From CAYNSB01 sp964399625 (GTDB lineage Bacteria > Planctomycetota > Phycisphaerae > Phycisphaerales > UBA1924), in assembly GCA_964399625.1 (NCBI GenBank), contig CAYNSB010000020.1:1-57722 (forward strand): a DNA stretch of 57,722 bases, in the 5' to 3' direction. The position numbers were made by a program, and so were the translations under genes. A model generated the notes under the pieces. That model was not told the origin of the DNA. It saw only the letters and a list, made by a program, of their open reading frames with translations, and ran no database searches. Within the stretch, counting starts at the first letter, position 1. The number at the start of each line of letters is the position of its first letter. Shown in pieces: positions 1-7,775 of this stretch.

Positions 1-425
1 CCGCCCCCACCGCCCCCACCACCCCCACCACCGCCGCCGCTGTTGCCGTATGAGCGTCCGCCGCCGCCACCCTCGTCGCCGCCCTCAGCGCCGGGGCGGG
101 AGTCGATGAACTGGAAGCCCTCGACGACGACGCGGAGCTTGCTGAACTTCTGCCCGTCCTTCTCCCAGGAGTCGAGCTTGAGTCGGCCCTCGATGAAGAC
201 GGGGCGGCCCTTGCTCAGGTACTTGCTGAGCGTCTCGGCGGTCTTGCCCCAGGCCTCGCAATCGACGAAGGTGACTTCCTCGCGGCGTTCGCCCTCGGCG
301 GTGGTGTAGCGGCGGTTGACCGCGAGGCCGAGATTCGCGACGGCGTTGTTGCCCGCGGTGTGGCGCAGCTCCACGTCGCGGGTGAGGTTGCCCATGAGGA
401 ACACCTTGTTGAAGCTGCCGGCCAT
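1..425 (-). CDS. ssb: single-stranded DNA-binding protein SSB (3' end cut off by window)
   Basis: SSB coats single-stranded DNA during replication, repair and recombination. The visible 141 codons begin MAGSFNKVFLMGNLTRDVEL, the classic SSB opening. They continue through a complete OB fold (residues 1 to about 107) with the usual motifs, such as the FVDCEAWGKTAE segment and the GRPVFIEGRLK strand. A flexible linker rich in Gly starts near residue 116 and runs into the window edge, so the acidic C-terminal tip that binds partner proteins cannot be seen. The start is supported by an AAGGAG ribosome binding site six bases upstream. It lies 143 bases downstream of rpsF on the same strand; rpsF-ssb(-rpsR) is a common bacterial order, so rpsR probably follows outside the window. 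Confidence 0.95.
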   Translation of the reverse strand, partial: MAGSFNKVFLMGNLTRDVELRHTAGNNAVANLGLAVNRRYTTAEGERREEVTFVDCEAWGKTAETLSKYLSKGRPVFIEGRLKLDSWEKDGQKFSKLRVVVEGFQFIDSRPGAEGGDEGGGGGRSYGNSGGGGGGGGGGGG

Positions 426-568
426 CGCGTTCTCCTTCGTGAATGACGTCTCCGTGGTTGGTTTCTGTACGGACTATAGCCTGGACCGTGGCTGCGAGAT
501 GCGGACGCTCGCCGCGGTGGCGCGCGGGCGTCGGACCGATGGGGCGGGGCGCCCGATGACCGCGCGTC

Positions 569-1012
569 TCAGGCCTGCTCGCCCTCGGCGACACCCGCGG
601 CAACGGGCTGGGTCGCCTCGTCTGCGGGCTTCTCGCGGACCTGGCTGGCGCGCATCTTGGCCTCGGTCTCGAGGGCCTCGCGGGCGTCGGCGGCGGTGAT
701 CTCGTCGCGCGTCAGGTGGTCGGCGCGGAGGACGAGCGTGCGCAGGACCTTCTCCGAGAGGTTGCAGTCGCGCTCGAAGTGGGTCATGTTCGCCGCGGGG
801 GCCTGGAAGTAGGCGAGGATGTAGAGCCCGCGCTTCTGCTTCTTGATCTCGTAGGCGAGGCGACGCTCGTCCCACTTGCGCATGGCGAGGACCTCGCACT
901 TGTTGCGCGAGAAGATCTCGCGGATGTGCTCGAGGGAGCCGGTCAGGTCCGCGGCGGCGGCCTGGCCCAGCAGGAACATGGCCTCGTACACGTAAGAACG
1001 AATCTCAGGCAT
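569..1012 (-). CDS. rpsF: 30S ribosomal protein S6
   Basis: S6 is a small-subunit protein that binds the central domain of 16S rRNA together with S18. The 147-residue product starts MPEIRSYVYEAMFLL and contains the S6 signature region around KWDERRLAYEIKKQKRGLYI (about residues 42-61), followed by the second ferredoxin-like strand pair. It is longer than typical S6 (about 95-130 residues) because of an Ala/Glu-rich C-terminal tail after about residue 105. A TTG codon 12 bases upstream is in frame, but the ATG at 1012 is preceded by a GAGG motif at suitable spacing and matches the family start. It sits between pth and ssb in a same-strand cluster. Confidence 0.94.
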   Translation of the reverse strand: MPEIRSYVYEAMFLLGQAAAADLTGSLEHIREIFSRNKCEVLAMRKWDERRLAYEIKKQKRGLYILAYFQAPAANMTHFERDCNLSEKVLRTLVLRADHLTRDEITAADAREALETEAKMRASQVREKPADEATQPVAAGVAEGEQA

Positions 1013-1058
1013 GGGGAACCTCAACTCTAAAGTGGTCAGTGGTTGAACGGGCGGGGTT

Positions 1059-1766
1059 TCAGTTCGGTTTCTTGAGGTCCGGCGAACGCTCGCCGGACGC
1101 TGGTGGCCGATCGGGCTTGGGGCCCGGAGGCGGATCGTCGGGACGCGCCGGCCTTGGCGGGCGGTCCGAGGGCGGGGGGGCGTTGCAGACGTTCATCGCG
1201 GCGTCGAGCCCGCGCGCGATCCAGGTCTCGCACGCGGTGACGGCGCGATCGAGCGCGGGCGCCAGCACGCCCGACTCGACGTCGGTGAAGCGGCCCAGCA
1301 CGAAGTCCGCCTGATCGATGAGGTCGGGCTTGGGCCCGACGCCCACGCGCAGGCGGGGGTACCGCTCCGTGGCGAGCACGCGGTGGATGTCGCTCATCCC
1401 GTTGTGCCCCGAGGTGCCGCCCGCGGGCTGGAGGCGCGCCTGCCCGAGGGGCAGGTAGACCTCGTCGACGATGACGAGCAGGTCGGCCATCGGATCGAGC
1501 TTGTAGAAGCGGACGGCCTCTCCCACCGCCTGGCCCGATCTGTTCATGAAGGTGTTGGGCTTCATGAGCATGACCGGGGCCTCGCCCGAACCCGCGGGGG
1601 TGCGGACGGGGAGCTTGAACTCGATGATCTCGGCGTTGAAGCGGCCCTTGGGCAGGGCGCCCTTGGCGTGCTTCTGGGCGAGCCGGTCGACGACTATGAA
1701 CCCGGCGTTGTGCCGGGTCTTGGCGTACTGGGGACCGGGGTTGCCGAGGCCGACGATCAACTTCAT
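1059..1766 (-). CDS. pth: peptidyl-tRNA hydrolase
   Basis: Pth cleaves the ester bond of peptidyl-tRNAs that drop off the ribosome, recycling tRNA in the cytoplasm. The 235-residue protein starts MKLIVGLGNPG. It keeps the key residues: Asn9 in GLGNPG, catalytic His19 in TRHNAGF, the NTFMN motif, the VDEVYLPLG segment carrying the catalytic-site Asp, and GHNGM. The enzyme core ends near residue 195 and is followed by a Pro/Asp/Arg-rich tail (repeated PP, DRPP and GPKPD elements) absent from typical 190-residue Pth. It follows rplY and precedes rpsF. The glmU-prs-rplY-pth order matches the Bacillus gcaD-prs-ctc-spoVC cluster, which supports the assignment. Confidence 0.95.
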   Translation of the reverse strand: MKLIVGLGNPGPQYAKTRHNAGFIVVDRLAQKHAKGALPKGRFNAEIIEFKLPVRTPAGSGEAPVMLMKPNTFMNRSGQAVGEAVRFYKLDPMADLLVIVDEVYLPLGQARLQPAGGTSGHNGMSDIHRVLATERYPRLRVGVGPKPDLIDQADFVLGRFTDVESGVLAPALDRAVTACETWIARGLDAAMNVCNAPPPSDRPPRPARPDDPPPGPKPDRPPASGERSPDLKKPN

Positions 1767-1822
1767 GGCTCCGTGTCTCCGGTGGGGCGGGCGGTTCCCG
1801 CCCCACCAAAGGCTTCGATGGG

Positions 1823-2614
1823 CTACTTCTTGGCGTCCTTGGCGGGGGCGGCGGGCTTGGCTCCCGCGGCGGGCTTGGCGCCCGCGGCGGCCGCACCGCC
1901 CTTGGCGGGCGCGGCGCCCTTTTTGTCGCCGGCGGCGGCTTCGCCCTCCTCGCCCTCCTTCTTCTTGGCGGTGATGACCTCGGGCTCGGCCTTGGCGGCG
2001 CCCTCGACGGTGCCGGCCTCGGCGGTGGGCGCGACGACCTCTTCCTTCTGGATGAGGACCTGCGCGACGATCGCGTGCGGGTCGGTCTTGAGCTTCATGC
2101 TGGCGGTGGGGAGCTTGACCTCGGAGGCGGTGATGGCGTGGTCGACGTCGAGCTCGCCGATCTGCACCTCGACGTGCTCGGGGATCTCGGAGACCATGCA
2201 CTCAACGTCCAGCTCGGCGGTGGGGTGCATGAGGATGGCGCCGGCCTGCTTGAGGCCCTTGGCCTCGCCGATGAGGTGCACGGGCACCTTGACGACCACG
2301 CGGTCGGTGAGCGACACGCGGGAGAAGTCGGCGTGGACGATGGTGTTGCCCAGGTAGCCGAACTGCAGCTCCTTGAGCAGGACCATCTGGCCCTCGTCCT
2401 TGGCGGCGGTGCCGGGGAAATCGAGGCGGAAGACCTTCTCGCCCTTGGTGATGTGGGAGAGGGCCTCGCGGGCGTCGAGGGTGATGGCGACGGGCTCCTT
2501 GCCGCGCCCGTAGACGACGGCGGGGAGTCCGCCGGCCTCGCGGACGCGGGACGTGTAGCGGGTGCCGACCTTCTCGCGGACCTTGGCGTGGAGTTGTGGA
2601 GCGTTCTCGTGCAT
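1823..2614 (-). CDS. rplY: 50S ribosomal protein L25/CTC family, long form
   Basis: L25 binds 5S rRNA in the large subunit; the long CTC/TL5 form adds a second beta domain. The 263-residue product has the N-terminal L25 domain (about residues 8-97, including the SRVREAGGLPAVVYGRGKEP stretch) and the C-terminal TL5 beta domain (about 100-190). It ends in a low-complexity Ala/Lys/Gly tail (about 195-263) with repeated AGAKPA and PAK units. A GAGGTGA ribosome binding site precedes the ATG. It lies between prs and pth, as in the Firmicutes ctc operon. The basic alanine-rich tail is unusual in length but resembles tails seen in other high-GC bacteria. Confidence 0.94.
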   Translation of the reverse strand: MHENAPQLHAKVREKVGTRYTSRVREAGGLPAVVYGRGKEPVAITLDAREALSHITKGEKVFRLDFPGTAAKDEGQMVLLKELQFGYLGNTIVHADFSRVSLTDRVVVKVPVHLIGEAKGLKQAGAILMHPTAELDVECMVSEIPEHVEVQIGELDVDHAITASEVKLPTASMKLKTDPHAIVAQVLIQKEEVVAPTAEAGTVEGAAKAEPEVITAKKKEGEEGEAAAGDKKGAAPAKGGAAAAGAKPAAGAKPAAPAKDAKK

Positions 2615-2666
2615 GGTTCACCTCACAGAAGAAAGTGCTGAGTGCGGAGCGATGAGTGCTGAGTGA

Positions 2667-3650
2667 CTAGCGCTTGGTTCCCGCGGTGTCGCGGAAGAGG
2701 GCGCTGACGGACATGTTGTTGTGGATGCGGTGGATCGCCTCGCCGATGAGCGGGCCGACGCACAGCTCCACGAGCTTGTGGCGGATGGGGTCCAGGCGCG
2801 GGCCCTGGGGGACGGTGTTGGTGACGACGACGCGCGCGATCGGGGCATCGGCGAGGCGCTGCATGGCCATGCCCACGAGCACGCCGTGCGTGGCGGCGGC
2901 GATGACCTGGCGGGCGCCCTTCTCCATGACGAGCTTGGCGGCCTCGCAGACGGTGCCGGCGGTCGAGATCATGTCGTCGACCATGAGGACGGTCTTGTTC
3001 TTCACGTCGCCGATGAGGTTGCCCGTGACGACCTGCGAGCCCGAGAGGCGGCGCTTGTTGATGATGGCCAGGTCGGCCTGGAGGAGGTTGGCGAAGGCCT
3101 CGGCGACCTTGACGTTGCCCACGTCGGGGCTGACGAGGCAGAGCTCGCCCAGGCTCTCGCGGACGCTCTTGAAGTAGTTGAAGAGGACCGGCGTGGCGGA
3201 GAGGTGATCGAAGGGGAGATCGAAGAAGCCCTGGATCTGCGCGGCGTGGAGGTCCACGGCGAGCACGCGGTCGGCGTGGGCCGCGGTGATGAGGTTGGCC
3301 ACGAGCTTGGCGGTGATGGGGACCCGTCCCTCGTCCTTGCGGTCCTGGCGGCCGTAGCCGAAGTAGGGCATGACGACGGTGACGCGCGACGCGCTGGCCC
3401 GTCGGAGGCAGTCGAGGAAGATCAGCAGCTCCATCAGGTTGTCGTTGACGGGCTGGCACGTGGAGACGACGACGTAGCAGTCGCGCCCGCGAACGTCCTC
3501 GTCGAGCTTGACGAGCAATTCGCCATCGGGGAAGACGGCGGTGCGCGCCTGGGCGAGCGGGGTGCCCAGGTGGGCGCAGATGCGCTCGGCGAGGAGGCTG
3601 TGGTTGCGCCCCGCGAGGATCTTGAGGTTGTGGTTGTTGGGAGTGCTCAA
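2667..3650 (-). CDS. prs: ribose-phosphate pyrophosphokinase (PRPP synthetase)
   Basis: This enzyme makes PRPP from ribose 5-phosphate and ATP for nucleotide, histidine and tryptophan synthesis. The 327-residue product has the family hallmarks: FPDGE near residue 40, the flexible catalytic loop RQDRKDEGR at 101-109, DLHAAQIQGFF from 133, and the PRPP-binding loop VDDMISTAGT at 224-233. The start is a TTG (residues STPNNHNLKILAGRNH follow) that overlaps the glmU stop as TTGA. It is preceded by GGAGG seven bases upstream, and no ATG fits. The overlap implies translational coupling with glmU, which supplies a nucleotide-sugar partner function in the same operon. Confidence 0.95.
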   Translation of the reverse strand: MSTPNNHNLKILAGRNHSLLAERICAHLGTPLAQARTAVFPDGELLVKLDEDVRGRDCYVVVSTCQPVNDNLMELLIFLDCLRRASASRVTVVMPYFGYGRQDRKDEGRVPITAKLVANLITAAHADRVLAVDLHAAQIQGFFDLPFDHLSATPVLFNYFKSVRESLGELCLVSPDVGNVKVAEAFANLLQADLAIINKRRLSGSQVVTGNLIGDVKNKTVLMVDDMISTAGTVCEAAKLVMEKGARQVIAAATHGVLVGMAMQRLADAPIARVVVTNTVPQGPRLDPIRHKLVELCVGPLIGEAIHRIHNNMSVSALFRDTAGTKR

Positions 3651-4441
3651 GCGCGGACCTCCACGGGAGTGGCGCGGGCGCGGAAGAGGCGATCGACCAG
3701 GCGGAGCTCGTCGGGCGTGTTGATGGAGAGCACGTCCCCGGGCGGGACGCCCGGGGCGACCTCGACGCGCCGCCCGCGGGCCAGGAGCAGCGCGAGCGTG
3801 TCGGTCAGGTAGTACTCGCCTGTGAGGGGGTTGCGGGTGACCGCGGCGAGGGCCTCGAAGAGGTCGGGCGTGCGGAAGCAGTAGTAGCTGGGGTTGATCT
3901 CGCGGATGGCGCGCTGCTCGGGCGTGGCGTTCTTGTGCTCGACGATGGCGGCGAAGCGCCCCTGCGCGTCGCGGACGATGCGCCCGTAGCCCGTGGGGTC
4001 GTCGATGATCGAGGTGGCGAGCGTCGCGGCGGCGTTGGCGTCGCGGTGCTTGCGCAGGAGCAGCGCGATTGTCTGCGGGCGGATGAGCGGGCCGTCGCCC
4101 GCGAGGACGATCGTGTCGCGCGGCGTTGCACCCTGCTTGAGCACGTCCTCGGCGCAGCGCACGGCATGACCGGTGCCCAGCTGCTCGCTCTGGACGGCGA
4201 ACTCGACGCCGGCGGCGCCGGCGAGGGCCGAGCGCACGAGTTCCTGCTTGTACCCGACGACGACGATGAGGCGTCCGCACCCGGCGGCGCGGCAGGCATC
4301 GACGACGGCGCAGATCATGGGGCGATCGCCCACGGGATGGACGACCTTGGGAAGGTCGCCGCCCATGCGCGTGCCCTTGCCTGCGGCGAGGATGATCGCC
4401 GCGGGAGGTGCGCTGGGATTGGGCTGGGTGCTCGCCGCCAC
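3647..4441 (-). CDS. glmU: GlmU-like N-acetylglucosamine-1-phosphate uridyltransferase, N-terminal domain only
   Basis: The product resembles the nucleotidyltransferase half of GlmU, which makes UDP-GlcNAc for peptidoglycan and lipopolysaccharide. It has the signature LAAGKGTRMGGDLPKVVH near the N-terminus, QLGTGHAV and the AGDGPLI metal/nucleotide motif, then EINPSYYCF and NPLTGEYYLTD. At 264 residues it lacks the left-handed beta-helix acetyltransferase half of the usual 450-residue bifunctional enzyme. prs follows with a TTGA overlap, so there is no room for a lost second half. Acetylation of GlcN-1-P must therefore be done elsewhere, or the protein is a related sugar nucleotidyltransferase. 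The start is uncertain: the open frame continues upstream into tRNA-Gln, so I chose the first usable codon downstream of it, a GTG at 4441, which has no clear ribosome binding site. Confidence 0.85.
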   Translation of the reverse strand: MAASTQPNPSAPPAAIILAAGKGTRMGGDLPKVVHPVGDRPMICAVVDACRAAGCGRLIVVVGYKQELVRSALAGAAGVEFAVQSEQLGTGHAVRCAEDVLKQGATPRDTIVLAGDGPLIRPQTIALLLRKHRDANAAATLATSIIDDPTGYGRIVRDAQGRFAAIVEHKNATPEQRAIREINPSYYCFRTPDLFEALAAVTRNPLTGEYYLTDTLALLLARGRRVEVAPGVPPGDVLSINTPDELRLVDRLFRARATPVEVRA

Positions 4442-4496
4442 GGGTCGGGCGTCGGCGTGAACTCGCGGGTCAGGTGCTGCGTGTGCGGCAGCAGAA

Positions 4497-4567
4497 CTGG
4501 CCGACCAGGATTCGAACCTGGACAAACAGAACCAAAATCTGCTGTGCTACCGTTACACCATCGGCCA
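4497..4567 (-). tRNA. tRNA-Gln (anticodon TTG)
   Basis: A 71-base cloverleaf reads on the minus strand. It has a 7-bp acceptor stem TGGCCGA/TCGGCCA, a D arm GTGT...GCAC, an anticodon stem GCAGA/TCTGT with loop TTTTGGT (anticodon TTG), a 4-base variable loop, and a T arm CCAGG-TTCGAAT-CCTGG. CCA is not encoded. It lies just upstream of glmU on the same strand. Confidence 0.95.
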
Positions 4568-4901
4568 ATCGAGTTCGTCCGACGCGATCTCCTTCGCCTG
4601 TGCCGTCGGCAGAGATGCCGAGGGCGGAACCACGGACCGGTCGCGGTCCGCAGTACCCGAAGGCGGGGGGGCCGATCTGGCCCACGTGAGCGGAAGCCGC
4701 GGCAGGGATCGTCGGGACGGGCTATTGGCCTGAGGCCCGTAGCACGCTACCGACTTGGAGCGAAGCCTTCCGTCTGCCGCGACAAGAAGACCCATGCCCG
4801 TGCCTCGGGCGAGCGGCGATCCCGTGGGATCTGACCCTCGCCTTCCGTCGCGGGCGGCTCCGCATTCGATCGGGGCAATGGTAGGTGCGGGCGGGGTCGG
4901 G
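4568..4901. other. non-coding stretch with dyad symmetry between tRNA-Gln and the SWIM gene
   Basis: No convincing gene lies here: the open frames overlap the tRNA or lack family resemblance. The stretch holds a perfect 7-bp hairpin at 4633-4650 (CGGACCG/CGGTCCG, 4-base loop). It also holds a larger nested fold at 4698-4781: an outer 8-bp stem CGCGGCAG/CTGCCGCG, an inner ACGGGC (4717-4722)/GCCCGT (4735-4740), and GTAG/CTAC (4739-4742/4747-4750). The last two partly exclude each other. I do not recognise it as SRP RNA, RNase P RNA or tmRNA. It should also contain the tRNA-Gln promoter. Confidence 0.4.
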
Positions 4902-5948
4902 TCAATCGGCGGATTGGTCCGTCGCCTCGGGTTCTGGTTGGGGTTCGGGCTCCCCCCGCTCCTGGCGGAGCACGCGCTGGCTGATCACCTCGTAGCACGT
5001 GGCGAGCAGGCCCACGAGCGGGAACTTGCCCGTGCCGCCCATGGGGCTGGGGCCAAGCCGGCGCAGGAGCGGGTGGCTGACCTGCGGGGGCTCGACGGGG
5101 GCGTCGAGCATGGCCAGCTCCGGGCCCGCCTCCCAGAAGTTGTCGATGCGTTGCTCGAGGGGCTGCGGGGGCGCATCGGAGACGCCGGGCACCGCGGGCT
5201 GGTAGACGAGGGCTCCGCCCAGGGCCGAGCCCGCGACGACGCGGCGCTGGCGCAGGCGTTCGAGGAGTTCGTCCTTGGGGAGCCCTCGGAGCGTGAACAT
5301 GAGGAACGGGTCGTGCGCGAATCGCTCGGCGACGAGGTACGCGAGGCAGCACGCGTGCTTGCACCAGATGGGCCCGCGCTGGGGCGTCGGGGCGGGGGAA
5401 TCGGGATCGAGCGCGGCGGTGGCGGACTGCTCGCGGAGCGACGCGACGCCGACGGCCGAAGGGGCCGCGAGCCCGCGCGCTTCTTTGCAAGTGCAGCGTG
5501 GCTCGACCTCGACGGTCTCGATGGGGAAGAGGCGCATGCCCAGCGGCGCGAAGACGTCCTCGATGGAGGGCAGGAGCTCGCCCGCGAGGAGTTTGGCGGC
5601 GTGGACGGCCTGGTCGCTCATCGCGGCGATGAGCTTCTCGCTCGCGTCGTGCGCGTAGGGGCGGACGGCGAGGACGGTGTCGTAGGGCGTGTACTGGGAG
5701 CCCTGGATCGCCGCGACGACGCGACCGGGCTCGAACGAGAGTCGTCGGGTCTGCCCCGCGGAGGCGTACCCGAGCCCGGCGATGAGGGTCTCGCCCGGGG
5801 CGGCCTGTTCGATGAGGCGCATCCACCGCTGGGCGGCCCAGGACTCGGGGAACGCGCCGGTGGGGCTGGCGAGCTTGATGCCGCCGCGGACCTTGCGCGG
5901 GGTGGCCGGCTTGGGGCGGTAGTTGGGATTTGGGGGCGGTCGCTGCAC
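4902..5948 (-). CDS. SWIM zinc-finger domain protein
   Basis: A cytoplasmic protein of 348 residues with a SWIM zinc-binding motif. The CxC pair occurs in PRCTCKEARG and the CxH pair in IWCKHACC, with about 40 residues between them. SWIM proteins in bacteria are commonly encoded beside SNF2-family helicases and are thought to act with them on nucleic acids. Here the SNF2 gene (7721-11101) is on the same strand but two oppositely oriented genes intervene. The GTG start at 5948 is preceded by AAGGGA at good spacing. The open frame extends further upstream, but that extension is antisense to the methyltransferase at 6105 and looks non-coding. The C-terminus ends in an acidic Pro/Glu-rich tail. 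The precise function is unknown. Confidence 0.85.
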   Translation of the reverse strand: MQRPPPNPNYRPKPATPRKVRGGIKLASPTGAFPESWAAQRWMRLIEQAAPGETLIAGLGYASAGQTRRLSFEPGRVVAAIQGSQYTPYDTVLAVRPYAHDASEKLIAAMSDQAVHAAKLLAGELLPSIEDVFAPLGMRLFPIETVEVEPRCTCKEARGLAAPSAVGVASLREQSATAALDPDSPAPTPQRGPIWCKHACCLAYLVAERFAHDPFLMFTLRGLPKDELLERLRQRRVVAGSALGGALVYQPAVPGVSDAPPQPLEQRIDNFWEAGPELAMLDAPVEPPQVSHPLLRRLGPSPMGGTGKFPLVGLLATCYEVISQRVLRQERGEPEPQPEPEATDQSAD

Positions 5949-6104
5949 GGAATCCCTTCGCGTCGCGGGCGGCGCCGTGGAGGCACGGGCCAAGTCTGAA
6001 GGGTTGAGCGCGTGGGGCGGGGGGTCAAGAGTCGGGCGGGCCTCGCGGCGAATATGCGCTCGATGGGCGTCGATTCTGGCCGATAGGAATGGTCGGAGGT
6101 GCGC

Positions 6105-6839
6105 ATGAAGGCCCAGACCCTGAGCGTGAATCCGGAGTCGCTGTCGCGGGCTCGGCGTGCGGCGTATGAGGCCGGGCACGTCCGCGGGCGGAGCGGGCGG
6201 CGCATCGAGACATTCCCGACGGCGATGTCCGCCGATGGCGCGGCGACGCTGGCGCGGACGGTCCGGGGCGAGGGCGCGTCGCGCATCTTGGAGACCGGGC
6301 TGGCGCTGGGCCTTTCGACGCTCGCGCTGATCGAGGGGTCGTGCGCGGTCGCGCCCGAGGCGTGGCGTCACGTGAGCGTGGACCCGTTCCAGGTGCGGGA
6401 CTGGGACTCGTGCGGGCTGGCGCAGCTGGAGCGCGTGGGCATCGTGTCCGAGGATCTCTCGAGCGCGGGCGGATTCTCGTGGGTCGAGGAGGACTCGACG
6501 CTCGCGCTGCCGGCGATGGTGCGTGCGAGGGGCACGGGGGGCGATGCCCCGTTCGACCTCGCGTTCATCGACGGGGGGCACACGTTCGACGTGGTCTTCG
6601 CGGACCTGCTCCACGCGTCACGCCTTGTCCGTCCCGGGGGGCTGCTGATCGTCGATGACCTGTGGATGCCCGCGATCCGGACGGCGATCGACTTCTTCGA
6701 GAAGAACATGGGCCTGTCGCGGGAGAGCCTGCCGCTGGAGGGCACGCGTGCGTTCGCGTTCCTACGGACGCCGCTCTCGCCCGTGCGCCGTGCGTGGGAC
6801 CACTTCGTGCCGTTTGGTGATCCGCGCGCGGCGGGGTGA
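6105..6839 (+). CDS. class I SAM-dependent methyltransferase (Methyltransf_24-like)
   Basis: A 244-residue protein with the Rossmann-type fold of SAM-dependent methyltransferases. ILETGLALGLSTLAL (from about residue 64) is the SAM-binding glycine-rich loop. DLAFIDGGHTFDVVFADL (about 150-167) and GGLLIVDDLWMP (about 178-189) match the motifs of the Methyltransf_24 group, which often modifies sugars or small molecules. The ATG at 6105 has GGAGG five bases upstream, so it is preferred over the GTG at 6099. It is followed by a sulfotransferase gene on the same strand, which suggests a role in modifying a carbohydrate; that is inference. Confidence 0.85.
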   Translation: MKAQTLSVNPESLSRARRAAYEAGHVRGRSGRRIETFPTAMSADGAATLARTVRGEGASRILETGLALGLSTLALIEGSCAVAPEAWRHVSVDPFQVRDWDSCGLAQLERVGIVSEDLSSAGGFSWVEEDSTLALPAMVRARGTGGDAPFDLAFIDGGHTFDVVFADLLHASRLVRPGGLLIVDDLWMPAIRTAIDFFEKNMGLSRESLPLEGTRAFAFLRTPLSPVRRAWDHFVPFGDPRAAG

Positions 6840-6926
6840 GCGAATCGCGGGTTCGAGGAAGTATTGAGATCCGTGAAAGCGCACGCCACGAAGCGGGCGG
6901 AGCAATGTCGTCCGGGTGTACGGCGT

Positions 6927-6932
6927 TAGATT
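6927..6932 (+). promoter_or_regulatory. -10-like hexamer TAGATT immediately before the sulfotransferase start
   Basis: TAGATT ends six bases before the GTG at 6939 and there is no ribosome binding site. If this is the -10 element, transcription would begin at or next to the start codon, giving a leaderless mRNA. No clear -35 box is visible. Confidence 0.4.
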
Positions 6933-6938
6933 CTGCGC

Positions 6939-7775
6939 GTGACCCAGGCGAACGCCACCGGGATGTGGGCGCTGCGACGGCGGTGGCTGCGAGGCCGGGC
7001 CGACGATGTCGCGTTCTTCCTGCACATCCCGAAGACCGCGGGCACGAGCGTGCTGTCGTGCCTTCGGGCGCGAGCGCACGGGCAATGGCGCGTGCGTCTG
7101 AACGGGCCGGAGGATGTACCAGTGCTGGGCACGATCGTGCCCCGACGGTGGCACAAGATCGGACTCGTGGAGGGGCACGTGCCTTGGGACGTGGTGGACG
7201 TGGTAGGGAGATTGGCGCAACGCCCGGTGCGGGTCGTGACCATGTTGCGGGATCCGATCGAGCGTTTGCTGTCGTTCTATTCGTACGTGTGCGCGACGGA
7301 GAACCATCATCTGCGCGAGTTGTACGGCGAGGCGCCGCCGCCCCTGCGCGAGTTCTTGACGCTCGAATCGTCGCGCGAGGGGGACAACGGAATGGTGCGC
7401 TTGCTGGCGGGGGGTGATGCGGTGGACGCGGGGCTTGGTGGAGTGACCGAGGCGATGCTCAAGCGGGCTCGGGCGAACCTGGAACGGTGTGCGGCAGTGG
7501 GCGTGGCGGAGCGATTCGAGGAATCGCTGGAGCGATTCGGGTCGGCGCTGGGATGGCGTAACGCCGCGCGCTTCGCATCGACGCGTGTGAACATCACGCC
7601 CCAGCGGGTTCGGAGGGAGACGCTCGACGCGCGCACGATGGAGCTGCTGCGGGAGCGGGTCGAGCTGGACAGCAGGCTGTTTGAGCGGGCGTGCGAGTTG
7701 CTCGATGCCGGATCGGGCGTTCAGGCCTCATCCCCGACCGCGTCCTTGCGGAGGGTGAGCATGTCCCGGAGTTGA
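6939..7775 (+). CDS. sulfotransferase family protein
   Basis: A 278-residue protein with the two PAPS-binding motifs of sulfotransferases. FFLHIPKTAGTSV near residue 24 is the 5'-phosphosulfate loop as found in heparan/uronyl 2-O-sulfotransferase-like proteins. VVTMLRDPIERLLSFYSY near residue 97 is the 3'-phosphate-binding motif. It would transfer sulfate from PAPS to a carbohydrate or similar acceptor; the acceptor is unknown. The GTG start lacks a ribosome binding site but follows a -10-like hexamer, so the mRNA may be leaderless. Its last 55 bases overlap the convergent SNF2 helicase gene. The preceding methyltransferase may belong to the same modification pathway. Confidence 0.85.
   Translation: MTQANATGMWALRRRWLRGRADDVAFFLHIPKTAGTSVLSCLRARAHGQWRVRLNGPEDVPVLGTIVPRRWHKIGLVEGHVPWDVVDVVGRLAQRPVRVVTMLRDPIERLLSFYSYVCATENHHLRELYGEAPPPLREFLTLESSREGDNGMVRLLAGGDAVDAGLGGVTEAMLKRARANLERCAAVGVAERFEESLERFGSALGWRNAARFASTRVNITPQRVRRETLDARTMELLRERVELDSRLFERACELLDAGSGVQASSPTASLRRVSMSRS

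Noticed and set aside
3600..4441. Possibility that GlmU is split by a frameshift
   Set aside because: prs begins immediately at the stop codon with a TTGA overlap and there is no acetyltransferase-like sequence in any frame nearby, so the short form is genuine.
4553..4795. An 80-residue minus-strand frame next to tRNA-Gln
   Set aside because: It overlaps the tRNA, has no ribosome binding site and no recognisable protein features.
4568..4901. Candidate SRP RNA, RNase P RNA or tmRNA
   Set aside because: None of their conserved cores (for example the SRP GGAA-tetraloop region, the RNase P core, or the tmRNA tRNA-like end) is present on either strand.
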